This document shows, one piece after another, positions 47,001-54,396 of a stretch of 64,000 nt of DNA. Where the stretch lies: the NCBI GenBank assembly GCA_050943135.1, contig JBMNOP010000003.1:1-64000 (forward strand), written 5' to 3'. A program made the translations under genes and the position numbers. The notes under the pieces are model-generated. The model made no database searches and was not told the origin of the DNA. It saw nothing but the letters and a program-made list of their open reading frames with translations. The first letter of the stretch is position 1, and each line of letters starts with the position of its first letter. This DNA comes from RUG695 sp050943135. GTDB lineage: Bacteria; Planctomycetota; Planctomycetia; Pirellulales; Thermoguttaceae.

Positions 47001-50000
47001 AATGTTAAGATAAACGGCAATACCGTTATCGATTCGAATTCTACCGTCTACGGTGCAGGAATCTTCCTTGATAGTTCCGAACTGATAATGCGAGGAAGCG
47101 GGAGTGATATTTCCGGTAATTCTCTCGAGGGATACACAGCCTATGGCGGAGCCATATATTCCATCGCATCGATCGTGGAACTGTCCGGAGTAAAAATTAC
47201 GGACAACAGTGCTTCGGCAGACGTAGGCAGCAGTAGTGCGTACGGCGGTGGAATTTATATTTCAGACACTTCTTCTTTGGCAATGAACGATTGTACGCTT
47301 CATGGAAATCGACTCACGGGCTATGGCACCTATGGAAACGCTTTGTATTCCGAGAATTCGGAGGTGATCGGAAGTTATACGACTGTCAGGGACAACACGG
47401 CATCGGCAACTTACTCTGCTTACGGCGGCGGATTTTATCTTTCTGCATCGAATGTTTTTTTGACGAACATGCAAATCGGTTGCGAAAAACAAGGGGTATA
47501 CAATAATTATTCGATCAAAATCCCCGGGAATTCACTCAGCGTTAGCGATAGCTCTGGTCGTGTCTATGGAGGTGCCATTTACGCTACGGCCAATAGTCCT
47601 GAAGCCTATGATCTTGTCATTCACGATTCACTGATTGAGGGGAATGAGGGTGTCGCCGGCAGCGACTTTGGAATAGGCGAAGGTGGTGCGATATGGCTTA
47701 ACAACGGTATCCTCCGAGTTTACAATACGCAGATTTCCCAGAATTCCGTCACCGCCGGTTCGACCCGTGGCGGTGGCATCTACCTTGCCAATGGCTATTT
47801 AACACTCGTCCATTGTACCGTTGCGTTCAATTCGGCAGCATCTCCTTATGGCTGCCGCTATTCTTACGGCGGCGGGATTTTCGTCTCCCCGCACGGCGGC
47901 AACCGTCCGGAAGGAACTCTTGCGGTTTACAATACGATTGTGGCTGTCAATTACGCCCTCTCCGGAGCAAACGTTTCCTGCGGGGATATTACCGAGACAC
48001 AAGCCGACCTCGACTTCGGTCAGAATAACATCATTGATTTTAATCCGTATTTTCTTGAAACAGCCTTCTTTGATCGTTACGGGACCATCACCAATCCCGA
48101 GCAGGTCGGAACCTATGCTTCGGTGACCCCCGAAAGCCGTGCCATCAATACAGGTAATGGCGCTTACACCTTCTACGAAGACGGATCGCCCATTAATTTT
48201 TCTCTTACGGGGGCTCCACGAATTTATCGTGGTGACGGTTACGGTGTCGTCGATATCGGTGCCTGTGAATACCAGGATATCCCCAAGTCGGTCGCCCATC
48301 CTTCCGGGGTGGTAACTTCACTGGAAGACATCATTGATCCGACCGATGGTGTCTGGACCTTGCGTGAGGCGATTTACTATGCGGTTGAAGACACGAAGAT
48401 CGAATTCGAACCTCAACTTGCCCATGGCTATATTGTTCTTAACGACACGCTCTACATCGACAAGCCGGTCGAGATCGACTTTAGCGGAATCACCCTTAAT
48501 GCTTCCCATTCGTTTGGAGCCCTTGTTGTTGCTGAGTCCGCAACTCTTTCCAATCTGAACATCCGTTACGGGAGTGCGATCTACGGTAGCGGAATTTACG
48601 CGACAGATCTTCGTCTGATCAACGGCACGATCTCTGACTCTGACGGTGATCGGACCAGAGAGTCCTACGGCGGCGCCATTTATTCGATCGGTAGACTTGA
48701 GCTCTATGAAACCGACATTGTGAACTGCTATGCATTTTACGGCGGAGCTGTCTATGCCGAACATGGCGAAACAAAATATGGGGCAACAGCAAGCGGTGAC
48801 TCGGGGATTTTGATCTTGGAAGACGGAACCGTTTCCGGCTGCTCGGCGCTCATTGGCGGTGCTTTTTACCTTAACGATGCGACAACGCTGATTAATCGCG
48901 GAGTGATTGATTCGAACATGGCCATAGGAGCTGGATTTAAGTTTACCTATGCCGGAGCCGTTTATATTTCGTCGAGAGGCGGCAAGACGGTCATTAACGA
49001 TTCGTATATTGTCAACAATGTTGCGGATTATGTTGTCGGAGATGTTTACAGTGTCGGTGGCGGTATCTATACCGAGGCCCGTGCCGGACTCTGGTTGACC
49101 AACTCGGTTCTTTCGGGGAATTCGGCGCTCGACGGTGGTGCGCTTTACTCTTATAACCTGGCGAACGTGAATATACTCAACTCCACCATTGCGGGAAATA
49201 CCGCCGTTTATGGTGGGGGAATTTATGGATTCGGAACGATCAATTTGACGAATAGCGTCGTCGCACTCAATCGGGCGAATACGGCCGGAAACGACGTTTA
49301 CCGAGGCCCCGGTTCGCTTAATGTTTACCTGCGATCCGAAATCTATGCCCATAACATCCTTTCGAGTTATAGCAAATGGGATAATTTTGCCGAACCTGAT
49401 TGTCACGGATATGTCTACGATTCTTCCCGGCCGCTTTTTGTGGTCGATCCGAAGTTCAATTCCCTCGGTCAGTTGATCAATGGCAACATTGTAGACCTGA
49501 TGCTTACCGCTGGTTCACAGGCACTGGATCTCGGTCTGTTGGATTCCGAGACCCATTCGGTTCTCTATCCCGATGTTGTGCCGAACATATTCGATCTTGC
49601 CGGTAAATCGATCCCGTACGCCCTGAACGGGAACGACCCGAGTTCGGCAAAAGTTTTTCGTGTGATTGGTCCATCTGTTGATCTGGGAGCCTATGAGTAC
49701 ACCGTTGTTCCTGCAAGTACCGCCGGTCCCTATGTCAATGAGGAAGGAGTGGTTGTTACGACCCTGGACGATGTTGTCGACTATTCGGACGGAAAGATCT
49801 CGTTGCGAGAGGCGATCCAAATCGCCGGAACCCAGTTCGAGAATCTAAAGGTTGGTTCCAAGATCACCTTTGATCCGTCTTTGGCCTCAAATGAAGAGCT
49901 TGTGATTCATCTCAATGCCGAATTCGGAACACTTGTTATCAGCAAGTCGCTTACGATCGACACGACGAATCTTTGGGCAAAAGATGGTCCTCTCCTCACA

Positions 50001-53000
50001 ATCAATGCCGACGGTTCCGAAGAGAACCGGTTGCGTGTCCTTGAGATTCTCGGAGAAGGGCCGACCGACGAGGCCGATGCCGTTTATATCACGGTTGACC
50101 TGATCGGCCTGGAGATTACGGGTGGTTATCTGGCCGATCGTATCGCTGAAGAAGATGCCGAAGCGATTCTTCCGGTCGGCGCCGGAATTTTCGCCCGTTA
50201 CGCGAACCTGACTCTGGTCGACTGCGCGATTGCCGAAAACACGATTCTTTCCGAAGAGCGGGTCGCCGGTGCCGGGCTTTACGCCGAATACAGTCAGACG
50301 TTGACGATCCGGAGAACAGAGGTTGCAGAAAATAGTGCCGAAGGTGAAATTGTCTGCGGTGCCGGGGCGTCACTCTTCCACTGCCAATCGATTGTCATTA
50401 CCGATTCGGTATTTGCTCAAAATGAGGGCGCCGCATCAATCGACGTCTGTGGTGCGGGGTTGGCGATTACCGGCGGCGTCTTGCAGGCGGCGAACAGCCT
50501 CTTTGTACTTAACAGCGCAATGGGTACTGTTCGCTCTTTAGGCGGTGGTCTTTTTGCCACAGGATCGGTTCAACTGACAAACATAACGGTCGGTGGGAAT
50601 ACTGCGGCACAGGCATCGGAAAATGTTGGCGGTGGAGTGTACGTTACCGGCGAATTTTCGGCGGTTAATACGATTATTTCCGGGAATAACGCCGAGGAAA
50701 ACAGAAATCTTTATGCCATTTCGCCTGAAGGGACAAATAACCTGATTGATGGCAGAGAAAATCTGATTTTCCACATCCCCGCTCTTTTTGATGCTATGGG
50801 GCAGATCACGAACGCCGATGCGGCGGATTTCGATCTTGCCAAGGGAGCTCCCGCGATCGATGCCGGAGATACCGGTATGGCGCTTTATCCCGATGGAACC
50901 CCCCTCACCGTTGATGTCGTCGGGAATAGACGCGTTCAGGGTGAAGCGGTCGATATTGGTGCCTATGAGTATTCCCGTATTGACCTGGTGGTGACGACAC
51001 TGGCAGACGGTTACGATTGGTCCGATGGGTTTCTTTCACTGCGCGAGGCGATTTATCTGGCCGGGACGACGAGTGGTTCGTTTATTAATGAGTCAACGAT
51101 TACGTTCGATACGAGCTTGCGGGGGGGAATGATTAATGTCGACCCCGTCTACGGTGAATTTGTGATTGACAAAGACCTGGTGATTGACGCATCAAGCCTT
51201 TGCGATTCCGGCCATGCGACGATTGGTATCACGATCAGTGGTGCGGGGCAGTCACGCGTCTTTAAGATTGCAGGTGCTGTCGGAGAAGATCCGATCACGG
51301 TTGAGTTGCTCGCCCTTTGTGTTACGGATGGTTATGTCAACGGGGGACTAAATGATGCGTTTGGCGGCGGTCTTTTTGTCTCGAATGCCGATTTGACGCT
51401 AACCGATGTAAAAATCCACAATAACAGTCTGCTTTCCCAATCGCGTGCTTATGGCGGCGGTCTCTACCTGACCGATGCCGCCCTGCAGATAGTACGCGCA
51501 GAAATTTACGGCAATACAGCTACCGGCAAGTCTGGAAGTTTCGGTGGAGGGCTCTATTTGGCCCTTGACGCCAAGACGGTCGCCATTCGAGATTCCTACC
51601 TGACTGCGAACCAAGCTGCGATTTCGTCAAGCGGAAAAGTCGGAGCAGGCGGCGCTCTCTATACCGCGTCTCCGTCTTGGGTTCATGTCGCCAATACTCA
51701 AATTACCGGCAACATGGCGACCGACGGTGCGGGGATTGCTTCATTTGACGCTGCAAATATTACTCTGACAAACGTAACGGTAGCCGGGAATACCGCGAAC
51801 TATGGCGGTGGTATTTTCGCATTCGGTTCGGTTGGACTTTACAATACAATCGTTGCACGGAACACGGCACTGGCTGATTCGGGTACGACTGATGTCTGCC
51901 GTAGCGGTGGAACGATCGACTTGTACGCTGAATCTGTTTACAGCGCCAATCGGGTTTTATCGAGTTATTCACATTGGGATTTTGTCTTCCAGGAAAATTA
52001 CGTCGATAATACAGATTTGCCTCTCTTCGAGGTTTTGACGACCGGTGAGTACACCCTTGCCGATTATTCGCAGGCGATCGACTGCGGTGACAACAATGCT
52101 GCTCGTTATGCCGACGGCTCGTCGATCAAATATGATCTGGCCGGGAACCCGCGCATCGAAGGGGATGTCGTCGACTTGGGGGCATTTGAATATGTCAACT
52201 ATGGCGTCTCGATTTGCGTCGATACCGCCGAAGATGTTATTAATGCCTCTGACGGCCTGACTTCACTACGAGAGGCGATTGCGACCGCCACCGAACTCGA
52301 TACGGTTTGTCGTATCTATTTTGCCGACGAGCTTGCCGGACATACTATCTCGCTTGAGAACGAGCTGGAAATTACCGCATCGATGGTCATTGACGGTGCC
52401 GACAGCGGAATCACCGTTAGTGGACAGGGGGAAAATCGTGTTTTCGTGATCGAGGGAACATCTGCCAAGACGATAAACGTGGTACTCAGTGGCCTTACCG
52501 TTGCCGATGGCTACGTTGCCAGCGATACCCAGTCATCCTATGGCGCCGGGATCCGTGCCGAGTTTGTTAATCTTTCACTCCGTAACTGCACGGTGACAAG
52601 GAATACTGCGACACACACTTCGGGGATCACCTACGTTTTTGCCTACGGCGCAGGACTTTATGCCAGCGGCGGAACGGTAACGATCTCCGGCAGCACTTTT
52701 GCCGACAACACAGCAACCGACGGCGGCGGTGCGATCTATGTTTCCGAATCAATCGTGATTACAGACTCGATTGTTACCGACAATACGGTTACCGGTTCTT
52801 ATGCGTGCGGTGGTGGGATTTATTTCTCGACCGGATCGATGGTGATGACCGATGTTATCGTTTCCGGAAACATCGCTTCGCATGAAGATTTCACCAAGGG
52901 GGGCGGTATCTATCTCGATGGCGGAGATGTTGTGATTTCCGATTCGAAATTTACTGATAACACAGCAGCTGCCGGAGGTGGAATTTACTCATTCTATAAC

Positions 53001-54305
53001 AACAGCGTGACAATCAGCGGCACGGAGATCACGTCGAATACTGCTGGCAATTCCGTTGAAGGAAACGGGTTCGGTGGCGGGATTTACTCCTGGGGTGACG
53101 CCCTCTCGATTCGTGATACGTTGATCCAGGGGAATAGCAGTTATGGAAAGAAGTCCCTTGGCGCCGGAATGTATATCACCTATGACACCACAGTCTCGGT
53201 GGTCAACACAGCGATTGTCGATAATGTTGCTTCGGTCGCGGTCAACAGCGAAGACGCTGCGTCCGGCGGCGGGATCTATGTCTATTACAGTACGATGACC
53301 CTTACCTGTGTTACGATTGCAGGGAACATGGCCGACAGCGGTGCGGGTCTTTATGCCTATGGGCTTTCGTCCTCAAAACCGACGAATATCGCGTTGAGAA
53401 ATATCATTGCGGCACAGAACGCCGATTCTTTTGGTTCGGCGGCCGATATCGCGGTGAAAAATGCAGCGTATGTTACGTTCAGCGGCAGCAATGTCCTTTC
53501 CGGCTATGATGGATGGATTAATGTAGATAATGCTCATACCTATCAAACAGCCAAACCGCTCTTTGCCGATCCTCCGGCGGGAGACTATTCCCTCGCAGAA
53601 GGTTCCCAAGCTATCAATCAAGGTAACAATAGGTACATCTTCTACGATGACGGAACGGAAATAGTCTATGATCTTTCCAGTGGAACGCGTGTTGTTTCGC
53701 GGATAGTCGACCTTGGTGCCTATGAGTATCAGGCCGAAAGTCCGAATGTCCCCGACGCACCCAAAGGTTTATCTGTCTCTAGTTATGGCGCCAATCGTCA
53801 CCGATTGGACTGGTTGGAAGTTCCCGGTGCCACGAGTTACGTGGCGGAGTGGTCGACCGATCAGTTAACTTGGATCGAAGTTTTCTCGAATGCAACCAGT
53901 GTGGTGATCTCCGGACTTGATTATGGTGCGAGGGTTTACTACCGTGTCAAGGCACAAGCCGACGGACACATCGATTCCGATTATTCCGACAAGGTCGCAC
54001 AAATTGTTTGTCCGATGGATATCGACGGTGACGGCGATATTTCAAATGGTGACCGAGCCCTTTTGTTCTCGGCTTGGCTTACCGACGATACGGATGAGAA
54101 CTGGGATCCGCGTTGTGACATTAATGGGGACTCCGATGTTACGGGAGCCGATCGCGCGCTATTAAGTCTGAACTGGCTCAAGGAGGCTGGTGATGACGAT
54201 TTGATCTATCCGGCACCCCTTGCGGAAAGCGTCCTCTCGGATGCGGCTTTCGACTCGGTTTCGCTTGACGACAACTTTCTGAAGGTTGATCTTGACATTT
54301 TCTGA
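38067..54305 (+). CDS. Giant surface protein: clan-CD peptidase domain, eight beta-helix modules, Ig-like array, FN3-like, dockerin (5412 aa)
   Basis: ATG 38067 is chosen because GGAGG precedes it; an upstream in-frame start at 38028 lacks one. A basic leader of about 45 residues comes before the motif IEGLEERQLLAI (46-57). A cysteine-peptidase-like domain (about 110-400) follows, with His226-Gly227 and Cys282. Eight right-handed beta-helix modules open with headers such as DPDDGETSLREAI near residues 409, 881, 1326, 2809, 3412, 3892, 4304 and 4714, and most close with DLGAYEYQ. Module 3 is interrupted by eight Ig-like repeats (about 1560-2250) and an Asp/Glu/Gly linker near 2700. The C-terminus has an FN3-like domain (SYGANRHRLDW), dockerins (DIDGDGDISNGD, DINGDSDVTGAD) and LIYPAPLA ending VDLDIF. 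It is probably surface-bound; the overall function is unknown. Confidence 0.93.
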   Translation: MNKLFRFLDICREGLSRRNDRLLQGTARRRPEKRYRKFLHSTVLRIEGLEERQLLAIMAGAEFPEYDAPAQTGENIYEVIIGGFDTTDAPPPAAAYEVVATNIAQINAYFADEAYVPVKTKDYILYFSGGVNPDNNGYRYYANMVDFYCTVTTELGIVPENIFILYADGTDPAVDREDGFNSDMSFATVHGTNVYSATMANLTEAMDIISSQMDEESHFLFFAYDHGSGVTPNDDPAGYAVDYNDYLCGWSGNRSEFLLGADVARQLFKIREGYITCLFSECFSGGILDDIFTVSTDEPNESYHGNAHFYGAAATNHYEQSWTGWDETGVYYGAAQGFTAAMSADGGGLLNTNECYEYMIAHNSFVAVEEIYNKNEGEYTGETTHPWEIGESFDIFGFVPSEIPDPTVTYLVTTLDDTVDPDDGETSLREAILNANEVARVSAVEVVITFADDLAGGVIKLANGQLELSVPMVIDASSLGVKGITVDASGNSRVFYITYGTEEKPVILIDLTITGGFDSLGGGIYNTGFLRLDNCLITQNIAQLDGGGIYNTGRLTMTDTLLRANVASVSAGALYSSGTVAAERVSFLNNTVEGSDTQRFGGAIFNRNGALALVDVKMEANRAGSGAALASFHGTVSLSSSGFENTGNTGITNLVLDNHSEETAAIYVEGGSLYLEGVGISGNVASEGCGAVFAGNSEVTVLNASIVRNTGVLGGGFCLSGGTFAAANTQISRNFSAGEGGGLWILGTNNVSLVNMTVAGNSTGVWSDSDLYIANSIIALNSSNDLTLGLGTKTVAYAVLSSFDAWSVGEGNIVYDDSLPLFTNAGLGECLLVAGSQALDVGRNDLALYPSGREIAHDPKGGTRFSNAIVDLGADEYQVVTAPSLVVTTPLDRVDPYDGEISLREAVRYAAAYADILGTTITFAPSLAGQTITLDATLGAIEISSSMTIDASALRNVETQAPGITVDAAASVDDLRRVFEITAGNIGIDVVIRGIEITGGYWHGGDLEASGAGVYAVGVNLSLIDSYITENFATGYNVSGAGLFLVDGTLILKGTLVSGNAASGYYTYGGGVYVSGSYVIEDSSIVENVSYASGSDHDSYAYGGGLYAAGGSIGYIANTVISGNSAGYTSLDSESKFSFDDTFYAYGGGLYIQSDTLTIVNTTVAGNAASAGYTGFGGGIFYANPGGEYNLYNSIVMKNFASIYGEDIYTQTIGLNGESQSITARSTISGFTNWYNADTGEYYLYDPARTLFAENPEFENGILVNSDTYNLTLLHDSQVVNRGNNDLLYYVDGSTIELDVAGNPRLYNGGRVDLGAYEYQASYVEPFSLVVTILDDTVDPTDGEVSLREAILYAAQLGADSTITFDASLAGETILVDTEQGELVISSSLTIDANSLGIEENVPALTIDAQTYTRVFRITSDAKDVMISGVEIVNGSSAGSGNVYGGGIYAENTGTLTLANGSISGCTVLGDYTYGGAVYVASNLSLVSFNVNSNSANASVNAYGGGVYVGGTVDLSASQVQGNVLSAYNDMYGGGIYARGEVTLDDGSSADGNELRSNLCSVLLLADQNILASGVTLTAYPTPDDLTLTYQWYRGTIPTDMDLIEGAESDEYMLTNEDAGCYVMVAVTPEGGSTVSAISETPVFGVSLSNIVPGVGQTLTAKATPAEVEVAYRWYRVDAWGETLIDGAQDPSYTVTSEDIGYNLKVAVVGTGDYEGYTVYASTETIADFSVTLSNAKPQLGETLSTTLAPSGASVTYQWYRVVGSEEVAIEGAVDSIYTVTSDDAGYGLKVTVSGTGTYSGQIASAQTDIAVFGIELSNTAPRVGEVLSVNLLPSDAEALFIWYRGHDLSNMTSTGQFGSVYAVTQADKGCYIRVVAIGSGEHTGCFASTSTEAPLAEYSLVLDDLNPEIGETVTAILSPEDSTVAFRWYRLKNGAEIAIEGATDASYTVTMADAGAVLKVVAFGVEGYEGQQTYARTGSIDPPQVALSNADPAYGETLSVSWTPEAMTADVQWYRSIDLFTTEEIDGATDMAYVLTFNDVGYYIGAKITGIGDYEGFVCTTWTWSEVSSPNLEITLNPTVPTVGSVITASMNLDIDAEWQWYRVDSRGEMAILNARSAEYIVTSGDIGCYLRVKASGTGEYASLVGEAQTSRAVAVLSVSLSDDQPQVGQTLTANLAPVSAEALYQWYRGSDPRHMSPILGASGSTYTVTSEDIGAYLRVVAIGTGAYTGYFAMATTSGVAVLAAPLPAGDALPTGTNFPEGSAFGAGIYSLSSVTLNGKSTADNNKVTGVCNLYGVGISSGNQVTLTDGSSVAGNNGEFLLIARGGGVYAKSVLIDRSSVSNNSLTVEVTDDVVGDDFLPTDPSLYGGGVYASGDVTVVAGQVRGNTLGANVNIVNPDYACYYPTASGGGIYSRKLTSVKRYSEISENKISVTGHSELDGGYTYGAGIYSSSLTLSQSQVRNNSINTTRGVGFEGNGAGVYILSGYGAIGTFTMADSQINDNKLVSGQGTGGGIFVGSGVEISIDSENPWLRCVANEIVGNSIDVLNDAYGAGMNIAGTGEIRGITISGNTAKSSASSVFGAGIFSYNTLKIFSAKIIDNTSEGLAGQGGGLYSRGELTMVNTLITKNTAKEIANVLFGNTATIVNCTIVGNGTSLSFSTDSNVYNSIILTDVESGGSANAYNTVSTFTDWANKPADEGGDEGDEGDGGGGEGGEGAALPMATGAEGPDDNGNILYQDGDSLFLGEGNDPYSLASDSIAINAGEISYYASYGGEAGNYDIVGMPRIADSIDCGAYEYYETPDIVTNPLYIVVTTESDVVDPTDGEISLREAILYATNGSTITFVDEVVSITLDGNLPQIEINKDLTIVDPDVTITGVSNRRVFAIYGNPDEGNISVSFSGLNITGGAGLSAENVDLELTNVDITGNSLDSGGSGAGIFASNSALTLTDVNITNNRISGGSGSGAGIYAKSSALDFNNVKINGNTVIDSNSTVYGAGIFLDSSELIMRGSGSDISGNSLEGYTAYGGAIYSIASIVELSGVKITDNSASADVGSSSAYGGGIYISDTSSLAMNDCTLHGNRLTGYGTYGNALYSENSEVIGSYTTVRDNTASATYSAYGGGFYLSASNVFLTNMQIGCEKQGVYNNYSIKIPGNSLSVSDSSGRVYGGAIYATANSPEAYDLVIHDSLIEGNEGVAGSDFGIGEGGAIWLNNGILRVYNTQISQNSVTAGSTRGGGIYLANGYLTLVHCTVAFNSAASPYGCRYSYGGGIFVSPHGGNRPEGTLAVYNTIVAVNYALSGANVSCGDITETQADLDFGQNNIIDFNPYFLETAFFDRYGTITNPEQVGTYASVTPESRAINTGNGAYTFYEDGSPINFSLTGAPRIYRGDGYGVVDIGACEYQDIPKSVAHPSGVVTSLEDIIDPTDGVWTLREAIYYAVEDTKIEFEPQLAHGYIVLNDTLYIDKPVEIDFSGITLNASHSFGALVVAESATLSNLNIRYGSAIYGSGIYATDLRLINGTISDSDGDRTRESYGGAIYSIGRLELYETDIVNCYAFYGGAVYAEHGETKYGATASGDSGILILEDGTVSGCSALIGGAFYLNDATTLINRGVIDSNMAIGAGFKFTYAGAVYISSRGGKTVINDSYIVNNVADYVVGDVYSVGGGIYTEARAGLWLTNSVLSGNSALDGGALYSYNLANVNILNSTIAGNTAVYGGGIYGFGTINLTNSVVALNRANTAGNDVYRGPGSLNVYLRSEIYAHNILSSYSKWDNFAEPDCHGYVYDSSRPLFVVDPKFNSLGQLINGNIVDLMLTAGSQALDLGLLDSETHSVLYPDVVPNIFDLAGKSIPYALNGNDPSSAKVFRVIGPSVDLGAYEYTVVPASTAGPYVNEEGVVVTTLDDVVDYSDGKISLREAIQIAGTQFENLKVGSKITFDPSLASNEELVIHLNAEFGTLVISKSLTIDTTNLWAKDGPLLTINADGSEENRLRVLEILGEGPTDEADAVYITVDLIGLEITGGYLADRIAEEDAEAILPVGAGIFARYANLTLVDCAIAENTILSEERVAGAGLYAEYSQTLTIRRTEVAENSAEGEIVCGAGASLFHCQSIVITDSVFAQNEGAASIDVCGAGLAITGGVLQAANSLFVLNSAMGTVRSLGGGLFATGSVQLTNITVGGNTAAQASENVGGGVYVTGEFSAVNTIISGNNAEENRNLYAISPEGTNNLIDGRENLIFHIPALFDAMGQITNADAADFDLAKGAPAIDAGDTGMALYPDGTPLTVDVVGNRRVQGEAVDIGAYEYSRIDLVVTTLADGYDWSDGFLSLREAIYLAGTTSGSFINESTITFDTSLRGGMINVDPVYGEFVIDKDLVIDASSLCDSGHATIGITISGAGQSRVFKIAGAVGEDPITVELLALCVTDGYVNGGLNDAFGGGLFVSNADLTLTDVKIHNNSLLSQSRAYGGGLYLTDAALQIVRAEIYGNTATGKSGSFGGGLYLALDAKTVAIRDSYLTANQAAISSSGKVGAGGALYTASPSWVHVANTQITGNMATDGAGIASFDAANITLTNVTVAGNTANYGGGIFAFGSVGLYNTIVARNTALADSGTTDVCRSGGTIDLYAESVYSANRVLSSYSHWDFVFQENYVDNTDLPLFEVLTTGEYTLADYSQAIDCGDNNAARYADGSSIKYDLAGNPRIEGDVVDLGAFEYVNYGVSICVDTAEDVINASDGLTSLREAIATATELDTVCRIYFADELAGHTISLENELEITASMVIDGADSGITVSGQGENRVFVIEGTSAKTINVVLSGLTVADGYVASDTQSSYGAGIRAEFVNLSLRNCTVTRNTATHTSGITYVFAYGAGLYASGGTVTISGSTFADNTATDGGGAIYVSESIVITDSIVTDNTVTGSYACGGGIYFSTGSMVMTDVIVSGNIASHEDFTKGGGIYLDGGDVVISDSKFTDNTAAAGGGIYSFYNNSVTISGTEITSNTAGNSVEGNGFGGGIYSWGDALSIRDTLIQGNSSYGKKSLGAGMYITYDTTVSVVNTAIVDNVASVAVNSEDAASGGGIYVYYSTMTLTCVTIAGNMADSGAGLYAYGLSSSKPTNIALRNIIAAQNADSFGSAADIAVKNAAYVTFSGSNVLSGYDGWINVDNAHTYQTAKPLFADPPAGDYSLAEGSQAINQGNNRYIFYDDGTEIVYDLSSGTRVVSRIVDLGAYEYQAESPNVPDAPKGLSVSSYGANRHRLDWLEVPGATSYVAEWSTDQLTWIEVFSNATSVVISGLDYGARVYYRVKAQADGHIDSDYSDKVAQIVCPMDIDGDGDISNGDRALLFSAWLTDDTDENWDPRCDINGDSDVTGADRALLSLNWLKEAGDDDLIYPAPLAESVLSDAAFDSVSLDDNFLKVDLDIF
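38390..39270 (+). other. Clan-CD (caspase/legumain-like) cysteine peptidase domain within the 5412-residue protein
   Basis: The clan hallmark is present twice. A hydrophobic strand runs into His-Gly (HFLFFAYDHGSG, His226 at 38742) and a second hydrophobic strand runs into Glu-Cys (YITCLFSECFSGG, Cys282 at 38910). The spacing of 56 residues fits clan-CD folds. The preceding strand DYILYFSGG and ENIFILYADG fit the central sheet. Specificity cannot be read. Confidence 0.65.
42740..44815 (+). repeat. Eight tandem Ig-like repeats of about 85 residues
   Basis: Each unit has the pattern LSNxxPxVGxTLxAxLxP, then YQWYRG or a variant, then GAxxSxYTVTSxDxGxxL, then GTGxYTG. The array interrupts beta-helix module 3 between GGGIYARGEVTLDDGSS and FGAGIYSLSSVTLNGKS. 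Confidence 0.85.
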
Positions 54306-54333
54306 ATTCGTTTAAGAATATAGGGAATGAATG

Positions 54334-54371
54334 TTTGAGCCATCTTGCCCGCAAGGTGGCTCAAATTTTTA
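54334..54371 (+). terminator. Rho-independent terminator after the 5412-codon gene
   Basis: TTGAGCCATCTTG pairs with CAAGGTGGCTCAA (13 bp, one G:U) around CCCG and is followed by ATTTTTAAG. Confidence 0.85.
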
Positions 54372-54396
54372 AGAATTCGACGAAAGGAATAGCAAA

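Noticed and set aside
48318..49406. A 362-codon minus-strand open frame in the 5412-codon gene
   Set aside because: It lies wholly within beta-helix modules 4 and 5 read from the other strand and shows no family features.
28543..54305. CRISPR-like periodic repeats in the giant genes
   Set aside because: The periodicity comes from degenerate protein repeats (GG-I/V-Y turns); there are no identical direct repeats with unique spacers.
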